Source of the DNA: CAYYFX01 sp964571855
Lineage (GTDB): Bacteria > ARS69
Assembly: GCA_964571855.1 (NCBI GenBank)
Contig: CAZNDO010000020.1
Location: forward strand, 1 to 64,000
Direction: 5' to 3'
DNA: 64,000 nt
The notes under the pieces were generated by a model that had not been told where the DNA came from, did no database searches, and saw only the letters and a program-made list of their open reading frames with translations. Within the stretch, counting starts at the first letter, position 1, and every line of letters begins with the position of its first letter. Shown one piece after another: positions 49,787-57,792 of this stretch. Made by a program: the position numbers and the translations under genes.

Positions 49787-51838
49787 TTACGCCAGCCCGA
49801 CGGCGGCCAGCACGAGGTCGATGAGCTTGATGCCGGCGAACGGCGCGAGCACGCCGCCGACGCCGTAGACCAGCATGGAACGCCGGAACAGCGCGGCGGC
49901 GCCGAGGGGGCGATAGCGCACGCCGCGCAGCGCGAGCGGGATCAACGCCACGATGACCAGGGCGTTGAAGATGACCGCGGAGAGGATGGCGCTCTCCGGC
50001 GACGCCAGCCGCATCACGTTCAACGGCGCGATCTCCGGGAACGCGCCCATGAACAGGGCGGGGAGGATGGCGAAGTACTTCGCCACGTCGTTCGCCACCG
50101 AGAACGTGGTGAGCGTGCCGCGGGTCATGAGGAGCTGCTTCCCCACCTCCACCACCTCCAGGAGCTTCGTGGGGTTGGAGTCCAGGTCGATCATGTTCCC
50201 GGCCTCCTTCGCGGCCTGCGTGCCCGTGTTCATCGCCACGCCCACGTCGGCCTGCGCCAGCGCCGGCGCGTCGTTCGTGCCGTCGCCGGTCATGGCCACG
50301 AGCTTCCCCTTCGCCTGTTCCTCGCGGATGAGGCGCATCTTCGCCTCCGGGGTGGCCTCGGCGAGGAAGTCGTCCACGCCGGCCTCGGCCGCGATGGCGG
50401 CGGCGGTGCGCGGGTTGTCGCCGGTGATCATCACGGTGCGGATGCCCATGGCCCGGAAGCGGTGGAACCGCTCCTTCATCCCGCCCTTCACCACGTCCTT
50501 CAGGTGGATCACGCCGAGAATGCGCTTCCCGTCGGACACGGCCAGCGGCGTGCCGCCAGCGTCCGCGATGCGGTCGGCCGTCTCGCCCAGGAGATCGGGA
50601 ACCGCGCCGCCGAGGGAGCGCACATGCTCGCGCACGGCCTCCACCGCCCCCTTCCGGATGACGCGGCCGTCGAGATCGCAGCCGCTCATGCGGGTGCGCG
50701 CGGAGAACGGGACGAAGTGCGCGCCGAGGTCCCGGACGTCGCGGCCGCGCAGCCGGAAGCGCTCCTTCACGAGCACCACGATGGAACGGCCCTCCGGGGT
50801 CTCGTCGGCCAGGCTGGCCAGCTGCGCCGCGTCGGCCAGCTCCTCCAGCGACACGCCCGGCATCGGCACGAGCGCCTCGGCCATGCGGTTGCCGAGCGTG
50901 ATCGTGCCGGTCTTGTCCAGCAGCAGCGTGTCCACGTCACCGGCCGCCTCCACCGCGCGGCCGCTCATGGCGATGACGTTCTTGCGCAACAGCCGGTCCA
51001 TGCCGGCGATGCCGATGGCGGAGAGCAGCCCGCCGATCGTGGTGGGGATGAGGCAGACGAGCAGCGCCACGACCGCCACGGCCGGGAGCACGACGCCGGA
51101 GTACGCGGCCAGCGGCACGAGCGTGACGCACGCGAGCAGGAAGACCAGGGTGAGCCCGACCAGCAGGATGTGCAGGGCGATCTCGTTCGGCGTCTTCTGC
51201 CGCACGGAGCCCTCCACCAGCGCGATCATCCGGTCCAGGAAGGACTCGCCGGGGCGCGCCGTGATCCGCACGACGATGCGGTCCGAGAGGACCCTCGTGC
51301 CGCCCGTGACCGCGGAGCGGTCGCCGCCGCTCTCGCGGATCACCGGAGCGGATTCGCCGGTGATGGCGGACTCGTCCACGGACGCCACGCCCTCCACGAC
51401 CTCCCCGTCGCCCGGGATGATGCCGCCCGCCTCCACGACCACGCGGTCGCCGGCGCGCAGCGAGGAGGCGGGCACGCTCTCCTCGGCGCCGCCGTCGAGC
51501 ACGCGGCGCGCGACGGTGTCCTTGCGGAGCCGCCGCAGCGCCGCGGCCTGCGCCTTGCCGCGGCCCTCGGCCACGGACTCGGCGAAGTTCGCGAAGATCA
51601 CCGTGAACCACAGCCACAGGCTCACGCCGCCGGTGAACCACGGCGGCGCGGCCGGGGCGGCCGCGAAGAGATCGCGCACCCAGAGCACGGTGGTCAGCAC
51701 GCTGCCGACCTCCACGACGAACATCACGGGGTTCGCCGCGGTCCGGCGGGGATCGAGCTTGCGCAGGCTCTCCGTCAGCGCGGAGCGGAGGATGTCGCGG
51801 TCGAAGAGCGGGATCTCGCGCGCGCGTGCGGCGGCCAT
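49787..51838 (-). CDS. kdpB: Potassium-transporting P-type ATPase subunit B
   Basis: KdpB is the P-type ATPase engine of the KdpFABC high-affinity K+ pump. The 683-aa protein has the phosphorylated Asp in DKTGTIT (about 307), the TGES loop SAITGESAPV, the membrane motif LIPTTIGGLLSAIGIAGMDR, the nucleotide-binding KGA and the hinge MTGDGTNDAPALAQADVGVAM. The start shares one base with the kdpA stop (TGATG), so translation is coupled. An inhibitory-phosphorylation Ser (TGES162) is present in the motif. Confidence 0.96.
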   Translation of the reverse strand: MAAARAREIPLFDRDILRSALTESLRKLDPRRTAANPVMFVVEVGSVLTTVLWVRDLFAAAPAAPPWFTGGVSLWLWFTVIFANFAESVAEGRGKAQAAALRRLRKDTVARRVLDGGAEESVPASSLRAGDRVVVEAGGIIPGDGEVVEGVASVDESAITGESAPVIRESGGDRSAVTGGTRVLSDRIVVRITARPGESFLDRMIALVEGSVRQKTPNEIALHILLVGLTLVFLLACVTLVPLAAYSGVVLPAVAVVALLVCLIPTTIGGLLSAIGIAGMDRLLRKNVIAMSGRAVEAAGDVDTLLLDKTGTITLGNRMAEALVPMPGVSLEELADAAQLASLADETPEGRSIVVLVKERFRLRGRDVRDLGAHFVPFSARTRMSGCDLDGRVIRKGAVEAVREHVRSLGGAVPDLLGETADRIADAGGTPLAVSDGKRILGVIHLKDVVKGGMKERFHRFRAMGIRTVMITGDNPRTAAAIAAEAGVDDFLAEATPEAKMRLIREEQAKGKLVAMTGDGTNDAPALAQADVGVAMNTGTQAAKEAGNMIDLDSNPTKLLEVVEVGKQLLMTRGTLTTFSVANDVAKYFAILPALFMGAFPEIAPLNVMRLASPESAILSAVIFNALVIVALIPLALRGVRYRPLGAAALFRRSMLVYGVGGVLAPFAGIKLIDLVLAAVGLA

Positions 51839-53565
51839 CAGAAGGTCCTCCCCGAGTTCGCCAGGAAGTGCTCCACCACGGGTCCCAGGCACAGCGCGGG
51901 GAAGAACGTGAGGGCGCCCACGATGAGCACGACCGCCACGAGCAGCCCGGCGAAGAGCGGCCCGCCGGTGGGGAAGGTCCCCGGCCCGGGCGCGACGGCC
52001 TTCTTGCCGGCCATGGAGCCCGCGATCGCGAGCAGGGGGATGATCATGAAGAAGCGCCCGAAGAGCATGGCGAGGCCCATGGTCGTGTTCCACCACGGCG
52101 TGTTGGCGTTCAGGCCGGCGAAGGCGGAGCCGTTGTTCCCGCCCGCGCTGGAGTAGGCGTACAGGATCTCGGAGAGCCCGTGCGGGCCGGCGTTGTTGAG
52201 GGAGGAGAGCCCCCAGCCGGACACCGAGGCCCACGCGCCGAGGCCGAGGATGACCAGCGGGAAGACGAGCACGTAGATCATCGCCAGCTTCATCTCGCGC
52301 GCCTCGATCTTCTTGCCCAGGTACTCGGGGGTGCGCCCCACCATGAGCCCCGCGAGGAACACCGACAACAGCACGAACAGCAGCATCCCGTAGAGGCCGG
52401 CGCCCACGCCCCCGAAAACCACCTCGCCGAGCTGGATGTTGAGCAGCGGGACCAGGCCCCCGAGCGGGGTGAAGCTGTCGTGCATGGCGTTCACGGAGCC
52501 GTTGGACGCGGCCGTCGTGGCGACGGCCCACAACGCGGACGCCGAGACGCCGAACCGGACCTCCTTGCCTTCCGTGTTGCCGAGCGGCGACGGGGCCGCG
52601 GCGGCGGGGAGCGCCGCGTTCCCCTGCGACTCGGCGACGTAGCATGCCGCCGTGCCGGCGAGGAACAGGAACGTCATGGCCGCGCACAGGACCCACCCCT
52701 GCCGCGTGTCGCGCGCCATGCGGCCGTACGTGTACGTGAGCGCGGACGGGACGAGGAGGATGGCCAGGCACTCGAGGAAGCTGACGAGCGGCGTGGCGTT
52801 CTCGAACGGGTGCGCGGAGTTCACGTTGAAGAACCCGCCGCCGTTCGTGCCGAGCTGCTTGATCGCGATCTGCGAGGCCGCCGGCCCCATGGCCAGGAGC
52901 TGGTCCGCGCCCTCGACCGTGCGGGCCGCCACGTAGGGGGAGAGGTTCTGGATGACGCCGCCGGCCACGAGCGCGAGCGCGAGGACGAAGGACATCGGCA
53001 GCAGCAGGTAGATCGTGGACCGGATCAGATCGACCCAGAAGTTGCCCAGCAGGGCGCAGCCGCCATCCTCCGGGCAGCGCGTGAGACCGCGGGCGAGGGC
53101 GAGGGCCACGCCGATGCCGGCGGCCGCGGAGACGAAGTTGTGCCACGCGAGCGCGACCATCTGCGTGAGGTAGCTCATCGTGGTCTCGCCGCCGTACGAC
53201 TGCCAGTTCGTGTTCGTGGTGAAGCTGACCGCGGTGTTGAAGGCGAGGTGCGGGCTGACCGCGGCCAGCCCTTGCGGGTTCCCCGGCAGCACGTGCTGCA
53301 GCCGCTGGATGCCGTACGCGACGAGCAGGCCGACCGCCGAGAAGACCAACAGGGAGAGCGCGTACGCCATCCAGGTCTGCCCGGCGCGGGGATCCACGCC
53401 GCACGCCCGGTACGCGGCGCTCTCGATGCGGCCGAGGCTGCGCGGCGCCGGCTGCCGGTCCCCCTCGAACACGCGGAAGAGGTACGCGCCGAGCGGGCGC
53501 GTGGCGAGGAGGAGGAGCGCGGTGTAGACGAGGATCTGCGTCCAGCCGACGAGCGTCATGGTCAC
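51838..53565 (-). CDS. kdpA: Potassium-transporting ATPase subunit A (K+ channel-like)
   Basis: KdpA binds and conducts K+ into the pump and is related to Trk/Ktr channels. The 575-aa polytopic protein has four degenerate selectivity-filter segments, including NTNWQSYGGETT, LGTNGGGFFNVNSAHPFEN, ASNGSVNAMHDSFTPLGG and AGGNNGSAFAGLNANTP. About ten membrane helices are predicted. It follows kdpF by 6 bp. Length is normal. Confidence 0.96.
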   Translation of the reverse strand: MTMTLVGWTQILVYTALLLLATRPLGAYLFRVFEGDRQPAPRSLGRIESAAYRACGVDPRAGQTWMAYALSLLVFSAVGLLVAYGIQRLQHVLPGNPQGLAAVSPHLAFNTAVSFTTNTNWQSYGGETTMSYLTQMVALAWHNFVSAAAGIGVALALARGLTRCPEDGGCALLGNFWVDLIRSTIYLLLPMSFVLALALVAGGVIQNLSPYVAARTVEGADQLLAMGPAASQIAIKQLGTNGGGFFNVNSAHPFENATPLVSFLECLAILLVPSALTYTYGRMARDTRQGWVLCAAMTFLFLAGTAACYVAESQGNAALPAAAAPSPLGNTEGKEVRFGVSASALWAVATTAASNGSVNAMHDSFTPLGGLVPLLNIQLGEVVFGGVGAGLYGMLLFVLLSVFLAGLMVGRTPEYLGKKIEAREMKLAMIYVLVFPLVILGLGAWASVSGWGLSSLNNAGPHGLSEILYAYSSAGGNNGSAFAGLNANTPWWNTTMGLAMLFGRFFMIIPLLAIAGSMAGKKAVAPGPGTFPTGGPLFAGLLVAVVLIVGALTFFPALCLGPVVEHFLANSGRTF

Positions 53566-53571
53566 TCCCCC

Positions 53572-53658
53572 TCAGCGACCCGCGCGCAGGAGCGAGCGGA
53601 CCAGGTACGCGAACAGCAACACGGCCAGCACGGCGGATACCAGGTAGTCGAAGGTCAT
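53572..53658 (-). CDS. kdpF: Potassium-transporting ATPase subunit F
   Basis: KdpF is a one-helix peptide that stabilises KdpFABC. The 28-aa sequence starts MTFDYLVSAVLAVLLFAYLV and ends RSLLRAGR, matching the family (an early acidic residue, Y, a hydrophobic helix, LL/RP-like end). It is located directly before kdpA as usual. Confidence 0.88.
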   Translation of the reverse strand: MTFDYLVSAVLAVLLFAYLVRSLLRAGR

Positions 53659-53665
53659 GACGCCC

Positions 53666-53749
53666 TCACATGCGGTCGCAGAGGAGCACGAAGAGCCAGG
53701 CCAGAATGAAGAAGGCCACGACGAGCAGGAGGAACATGAAGTCGCCCAC
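53666..53749 (-). CDS. 27-aa hydrophobic membrane peptide upstream of kdpF
   Basis: A GTG-started ORF with AGGAGG exactly 6 bp upstream encodes (M)GDFMFLLLVVAFFILAWLFVLLCDRM, one membrane helix with a terminal Cys. It ends 7 bp before kdpF and begins 10 bp after the porin gene. Similar tiny hydrophobic ORFs often precede kdpF. It may be an additional small Kdp subunit or regulator. It is not KdpF, which follows. Confidence 0.65.
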   Translation of the reverse strand: MGDFMFLLLVVAFFILAWLFVLLCDRM

Positions 53750-53759
53750 GGGAGCCCTC

Positions 53760-54923
53760 CTAGAAGCGCACGGCCATGCCGGCGGTGAGCGTGTCCTGGG
53801 TCTCGGCGTTCGGCACCGCGGCACCGGACGCATCGACGGGAACGGATCCCTCGAAGTACAGCGGCGCGTTCGCGGCGTCGTGCCGGTACTCGAGGCGGAA
53901 CGACGCGTCGTCCCGCGGCCGGAGCTCGCACGTGAGCGTCTGCGACGCCACGCGGGACACGGGCCAGAAGATCGGCGCCGCCCGCCCGTCCGCGTCCTCC
54001 GCCGCGTGCTCCCGGAAGAGGTCGGTGCGCGCCGCGAGGTGGAGCGTCGGGCGCAGCCGCACGCGGACCGAGGTCGCGCCGGCGGCCCAGTGCGAGCGGC
54101 CGAACGCGGTCTCCTCGAAGCCGGCGTCGGCGTGCACCAGGACCGACACGTGCGGGTGCAGCGCCCACGTTGCGTACGCGTCGAACAGGTGCCGCCAGGG
54201 CTCGCCTTCCGGCGCCCCGTCGGCCCGCTCCACGCCGCCCGCGTACAGGACGGCGCCGGTGAGGCCCCCTCCCGCCGTCCCGCCCGCGGCGCGGATCGCG
54301 AGCGACTTCGCGTCGTTGTTGTCGACGACGTCGTTCCACCCGTTGCCGACGAGCAGGGAGACCTCGGTCCCGCCGGCGGTCTTCCCGGTGAGCCGGGCGC
54401 CCGCGTGATACGCGGGCAGCGCGAAGAAGAGGTTCGACCGCGACCAGCTCCACTGGTCGAGGATCACCGGACCCTCGGGGCCGATGGGCGAGAGGAACAG
54501 GCCCGCGTCGATGCGCAGCCGGTCGCCCGCGGCGTACGAGACGTTCGCTTCCTGCAGGTGCTTCCACGCGCGCCCGTCGGTGGCCGGCGCGCCGCCGCCG
54601 CCCGGCGCAGACGGCTCGGCGAGGTAGATTGTCTCCCCGGTCTGGCCGACCTGCAGCGCGATGCGCGCGCCGACGGGGCCGTTCACGGCGGTGGCGTGCA
54701 TCACCGCGTTCGACAGGGCGAACGCGCCTGCGCGGTTGTCGTAGCCGCGCGCCGCGGTGATCCGGTTCGACGGATCGTTGGCGTTCCACTGCGCGAACGT
54801 CTCCACGTACCCGCCCACGGTCACGCGCGGAGCGCCGGCGTTGTCCGCCGAGTCGTTCGCCGCGGCGGCGGCGGGCCAACCCAGCAGCAGCAGGAGCGCG
54901 ACCCTATTCGGCATGAAGCCCAT
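53760..54923 (-). CDS. Outer-membrane porin (BBP2-like), first gene of the kdp operon
   Basis: The 387-aa product has a signal peptide (RVALLLLLGWPAAAAA) and alternating amphipathic strands, including VTVGGYVETFAQWN, GARIALQVGQTG, LQEANVSYAAGDRLRIDAGLFLSPIG and EVSLLVGNGWND, ending in Phe (GMAVRF), as in outer-membrane barrels. It resembles the beta-barrel porin-2 group that is often placed ahead of kdp genes. AGGAGG precedes ATG 54923. It would let K+ cross the outer membrane to KdpFABC. A sigma-54 type promoter lies 27 bp upstream of the start. Confidence 0.82.
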   Translation of the reverse strand: MGFMPNRVALLLLLGWPAAAAANDSADNAGAPRVTVGGYVETFAQWNANDPSNRITAARGYDNRAGAFALSNAVMHATAVNGPVGARIALQVGQTGETIYLAEPSAPGGGGAPATDGRAWKHLQEANVSYAAGDRLRIDAGLFLSPIGPEGPVILDQWSWSRSNLFFALPAYHAGARLTGKTAGGTEVSLLVGNGWNDVVDNNDAKSLAIRAAGGTAGGGLTGAVLYAGGVERADGAPEGEPWRHLFDAYATWALHPHVSVLVHADAGFEETAFGRSHWAAGATSVRVRLRPTLHLAARTDLFREHAAEDADGRAAPIFWPVSRVASQTLTCELRPRDDASFRLEYRHDAANAPLYFEGSVPVDASGAAVPNAETQDTLTAGMAVRF

Positions 54924-54949
54924 GGCGACCTCCTTCGAGGCCGCCTCTC

Positions 54950-54966
54950 AAGCACCGGTCGTGCCA
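54950..54966 (-). promoter_or_regulatory. Sigma-54 (-24/-12) promoter of the porin-kdp operon
   Basis: The minus strand reads TGGCACGACCGGTGCTT, against the consensus TGGCACG-N4-TTGCW. The GG and GC doublets are exactly 10 bp apart and only one consensus base differs (G for T). Predicted +1 is near 54940, leaving a 17-nt leader that holds the AGGAGG of the porin gene. Confidence 0.8.
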
Positions 54967-55055
54967 CGTCGGAGCGGCGGCAGGACGTCTCCGGGCGTCC
55001 GGAAGGCCCTTCGACCTCCGCGCGGATTGCATGCTGCAGGAAGCGCCTCTCCGGG

Positions 55056-55074
55056 GTCCTGCAAAGCGCAGGAC
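55056..55074. promoter_or_regulatory. Candidate upstream activator site for the NtrC-type regulator
   Basis: GTCCTGC-AAAGC-GCAGGAC is a perfect 7-bp dyad with a 5-bp spacer, the geometry of NtrC-type sites, centred about 125 bp upstream of the predicted kdp start. Extra GCAGGA half-sites occur at 55036-55041 and 54980-54986. It could instead be a stem ending the upstream gene, but no T-tract follows. Confidence 0.5.
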
Positions 55075-55081
55075 GGCGCCG

Positions 55082-56014
55082 TCAGTCCGCGTCGCGGAGC
55101 GCGGCGCGCAGGACGAGCTCGTCCGGGTCCACGTCCAGGAACGTCTGGGCGAGCAGCGCATCGTCGCCGGCCGCCGCGGCCTCCGCGCGCAGCGCGGCGC
55201 GCGCCTCGTCCAGCTCCGCCCCGCCGGACGTGAACGCGTCCGCCGCCGTGCGCGCGGTCTTCGTCCCGAGACGGAGCACGACGCGCTCGAGCACGCCGGC
55301 CACGCGCTCGCGTCGCGGGGGCTCGGCCATCGCCGCGGCGAAGCGGGCACGCCACGCGTCCGCATCGGTCACCGCGAGCGCGGCCAGCTCCTTGCGCGCG
55401 GTCGCGGAGCGCGCGAGCACCTGAAGCTCGAACGCCTCGTTCGTGCGCGCGACCGCCGCGGCGGGACCGCCGGCGGCCAGCGCCTCGCGCACGCGCCGCC
55501 CGGCGAAGCAGCGCTCCACGAAGTGCTCCCGCCCCGCGCGGTCCGCGAGCATCGTCTCGTCCACGACGGGCAGCGTGCCTTGCAGCAGCCGCCGCGCGAA
55601 CACGCCGCGCGCGGCCCGCTCGAAGGGACCATCGTCGAAGAGGTCCCGCGCGGCCGCGTACACGCGCGCGCCGTCGAGCCCGCAGCTCGGCGAGCGGCTC
55701 TTGAGCACGTAACCGTCCAGCGCGGCACGCTCGGGCGCGGCGAGGATCCGTTCGCCGGCGGCCTCCAGGCGCGGTCCCACGTCCTCCCGGGAGCGCGCCC
55801 CGGTCAGCCGCAGGCGGCCGCCGGCCTCCCGCACGAACGCGATCGGCTCCCGCGGGACGCCCAGGCCGGCCTCCAGCTCGGGACACGCGCGCACCCACTC
55901 CACGCGCGGCCCCAGCACATCGGTCAGGAAGTCCCGGCGCTCGTGCCGCCCGTCCCACCGGACGGGGTCGCCCAGCAGGCACGAGGAGATGCCGAGACGG
56001 AGGGGCGCGGTCAT
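55082..56014 (-). CDS. DUF523/DUF1722 (YbgA-type) protein
   Basis: The 310-aa protein joins DUF523 (about 1-145) and DUF1722 (about 180-305), as in E. coli-type YbgA relatives. DUF523 shows ISSCLLGDPVRWDGRHERR, CPELEAGLGVPREP and YVLKSRSPSCGL, with conserved Cys residues that may bind metal or act as thiols. Function is unproven. The start is the ATG at 56014, which begins the DUF523 signature and follows GGGAGA; an upstream in-frame start adds 75 low-complexity residues. It ends 158 bp before the porin start. Confidence 0.85.
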   Translation of the reverse strand: MTAPLRLGISSCLLGDPVRWDGRHERRDFLTDVLGPRVEWVRACPELEAGLGVPREPIAFVREAGGRLRLTGARSREDVGPRLEAAGERILAAPERAALDGYVLKSRSPSCGLDGARVYAAARDLFDDGPFERAARGVFARRLLQGTLPVVDETMLADRAGREHFVERCFAGRRVREALAAGGPAAAVARTNEAFELQVLARSATARKELAALAVTDADAWRARFAAAMAEPPRRERVAGVLERVVLRLGTKTARTAADAFTSGGAELDEARAALRAEAAAAGDDALLAQTFLDVDPDELVLRAALRDAD

Positions 56015-56247
56015 CCAAGGATCTCCCAGGAGAAAGCGCTTCCCGCGGGTCGCGGGGCGGGCGCGGGGGGGTCGCGGCGGCGCCGGGGAGGCCCTCCGGC
56101 GGTCCCTGCCGCCCCCCGGCAGGACCTTCCCCAGATTCGCAGAAACCGGGCGGGAGGGCCATTTCCCGCTCAACTCGCGGGGCATTCTTGCCGTTCCCAA
56201 ACGCAAGCAGACCCACGACTCCTCCCGGTCCGCCCCCAACGTGGCCC

Positions 56248-56267
56248 CCGAGGGTTCGCCCTCGGGA
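56248..56267. promoter_or_regulatory. UUCG tetraloop hairpin
   Basis: CCCGAGGG-TTCG-CCCTCGGG: an 8-bp perfect stem closed by the extra-stable UUCG loop. It has no T-tract, so it could belong to a leader or a small RNA rather than a terminator. Confidence 0.55.
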
Positions 56268-56338
56268 CCGCAGACGGCGGGAGGGGAGAGGTCATCGCGG
56301 GAGAACGCGACGCGTCCGGGGAGATGGGCCGGACGGGC

Positions 56339-56366
56339 TAAAGCTCCTGCAAAGACGTGTCGATGA
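56339..56366 (+). promoter_or_regulatory. Candidate sigma-28 (FliA-type) promoter
   Basis: TAAAGCTC, 12 bp, then GTCGATGA resembles TAAAGTTT-N11-GCCGATAA with six of eight matches in each box, but with one extra spacer base. It lies 48 bp before the HTH gene, a position like that before its paralogue at 36443. Confidence 0.35.
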
Positions 56367-56414
56367 TTCGCGATGATTGACGATCTCGCCCTTGGATCTC
56401 ACGGGGAGTTGCAC

Positions 56415-56618
56415 ATGGAAGGGAGCAAGCGTACGGGGGTCAACGGCATCATGGATATCAGCGAGGCCGCGGACTACCTTCACATCAAGAAGTGGACGCT
56501 CTACCGCCTGGTGAAGCGCGGCAAGATCCCGGGGATCAAGGTGGGCGGGCAGTGGCGCTTCAAGAAGGAAGTGCTGGACGAGATGTTCACGCAGAACACC
56601 GGCGGCCAGCTCGAGTAG
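56415..56618 (+). CDS. Small excisionase/MerR-type HTH protein, paralogue of the one at 36443
   Basis: The 67-aa product is one HTH_17 domain: MDISEAADYLHIKKWTLYRL and VKRGKIPGIKVGGQWRFKKE, followed by VLDEMF. The start at 56415 follows GGGGAG with 6-bp spacing and gives the same length as the 36443 paralogue; an ATG at 56373 is in frame. No integrase or phage genes are nearby. A hairpin follows 34 bp after the stop. Confidence 0.8.
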   Translation: MEGSKRTGVNGIMDISEAADYLHIKKWTLYRLVKRGKIPGIKVGGQWRFKKEVLDEMFTQNTGGQLE

Positions 56619-56651
56619 ATCCGCGGCGCGACACTCCCCGGAGATCGGAAC

Positions 56652-56682
56652 GACGCGTCCTTCCCTGACGGGGGGACGCGTC
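56652..56682 (+). terminator. Hairpin downstream of the small HTH gene
   Basis: GACGCGTCC and GGACGCGTC pair perfectly around a 13-nt loop and are followed by CCTTCTGTG. The rest of the 306-bp gap to 56924 shows no gene or further clear element apart from the promoter region expected for the TPR gene. Confidence 0.5.
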
Positions 56683-56924
56683 CTTCTGTGTTCCGGGGGA
56701 TTTCCCCCAGCTCCCCGGTTCCCCCTCCCGCAGCGCTTCGGCGTCCCTTGCGCTCCGTGGCACGCCCCGCGGCGACCCGGCGGACGCTGTTTCCCCCGCA
56801 GGACGCGCTCCACGGCCCCCGCCGGCCGATCCCGCGATTTCCACGCCGATCCGCGCGATTCCGGTCCCGGGGTTGCAACTCCCGGTGGGGACTGTCGCTC
56901 GACGTCCTCCCCCCGGGGTACGCC

Positions 56925-57710
56925 ATGCCGCGTCGTTTCCGCGCTCCCCTCCTGCTCGCCGGCCTCGCGCTGGCCGCGCTCCCGCCGCCCGCGCCGGCCG
57001 GCGGCCCGCGGCCGAACCCCGCGGACCCGTTCCCCGAGGGCCTGCTGGAAGGCAACGTGGTCGGCCCGCCGTTCTCCTCGTGGGACGACGGCTCGCGCCG
57101 CGTCTTCAAGCGCGACTTCCGCCGCGCCGCCTACGGGGCGGAGATCCACTACGACCTGGCCTTGTGGTTCTTCGAGCGGGGGGAGTACGAACCGTCGCTG
57201 GAGCACTACCGGCGGGCCATCGAGATCGACCCGGAGTTCCCCGAGGCGTACTTCGGCGTGGGCCTCCTCTTCTACACGCTCGGGGACGACGACAACGCCG
57301 CGCGCTACTACGAGCAGGCGCTGGCGAAGGACCCGGCCGACCCCGACGTGCGCAACAACCTCGGGCTGATCTACTACCGGCGGGGCGAGCTGGAGAAGGC
57401 GCGGCGCGAGATCGAGGAGGCGCTGCGGCTGCAGCCCGCGTTCGCGGACGCGCGCTACAACCTGGGGCTGGTGTTCTACCAGAAGAACGAGCTGGCGGCC
57501 GCGCGGGAGCAGTTCGAGGCGGCGCTCCGGCAGGACCCCTCCTACCTGCGCGCCCGGTTCAACCTGGGCGTGGTCTACTGGGAGCTGGGGCTCGGGGATC
57601 TGGCCGAGGAGCAGTGGAGCGTGATCGAGGCGTCGGCGCCGGGCACGACCCTCGCCCAGCAGGCCAGCGAGAACCTCGCCATCATCCGCTCGAACCGCCC
57701 GACGCCGTAG
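56925..57710 (+). CDS. Secreted TPR protein
   Basis: The 261-aa product has a signal peptide (APLLLAGLALAALPPPAPAG). After a short Pro-rich region come about five TPR units (about 80-245), with the typical W-G-Y-A pattern in EIHYDLALWFFERGEYEPSLEHYRRAIEIDP-like repeats: FPEAYFGVGLLFYTLG, DVRNNLGLIYYRRGELEKA, DARYNLGLVFYQKNELAAA and RARFNLGVVYWELGLG. It is probably a periplasmic scaffold for protein contacts. Partners are unknown. The start is the ATG directly before the signal peptide. Confidence 0.8.
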   Translation: MPRRFRAPLLLAGLALAALPPPAPAGGPRPNPADPFPEGLLEGNVVGPPFSSWDDGSRRVFKRDFRRAAYGAEIHYDLALWFFERGEYEPSLEHYRRAIEIDPEFPEAYFGVGLLFYTLGDDDNAARYYEQALAKDPADPDVRNNLGLIYYRRGELEKARREIEEALRLQPAFADARYNLGLVFYQKNELAAAREQFEAALRQDPSYLRARFNLGVVYWELGLGDLAEEQWSVIEASAPGTTLAQQASENLAIIRSNRPTP

Positions 57711-57792
57711 CCGCCGCACCGTTCCTTGCCGGGCCGCCCGCGCTGCGCCACACTGCGCCGTCCGCGCCTTCGCGGACGCGGGGGAGCGGCGC

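Larger units (their letters stand above)
56015..56414. other. 400-bp intergenic region between divergent DUF523 and HTH genes
   Basis: No coding sequence is supported here. The region holds an imperfect CCTGCCG/CGGCAGG hairpin near 56100-56125, a perfect UUCG-capped hairpin at 56248-56267, and a sigma-28-like promoter at 56339-56366. The minus-strand promoter of the DUF523 gene must also lie here. A small structured RNA cannot be excluded. Confidence 0.5.
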
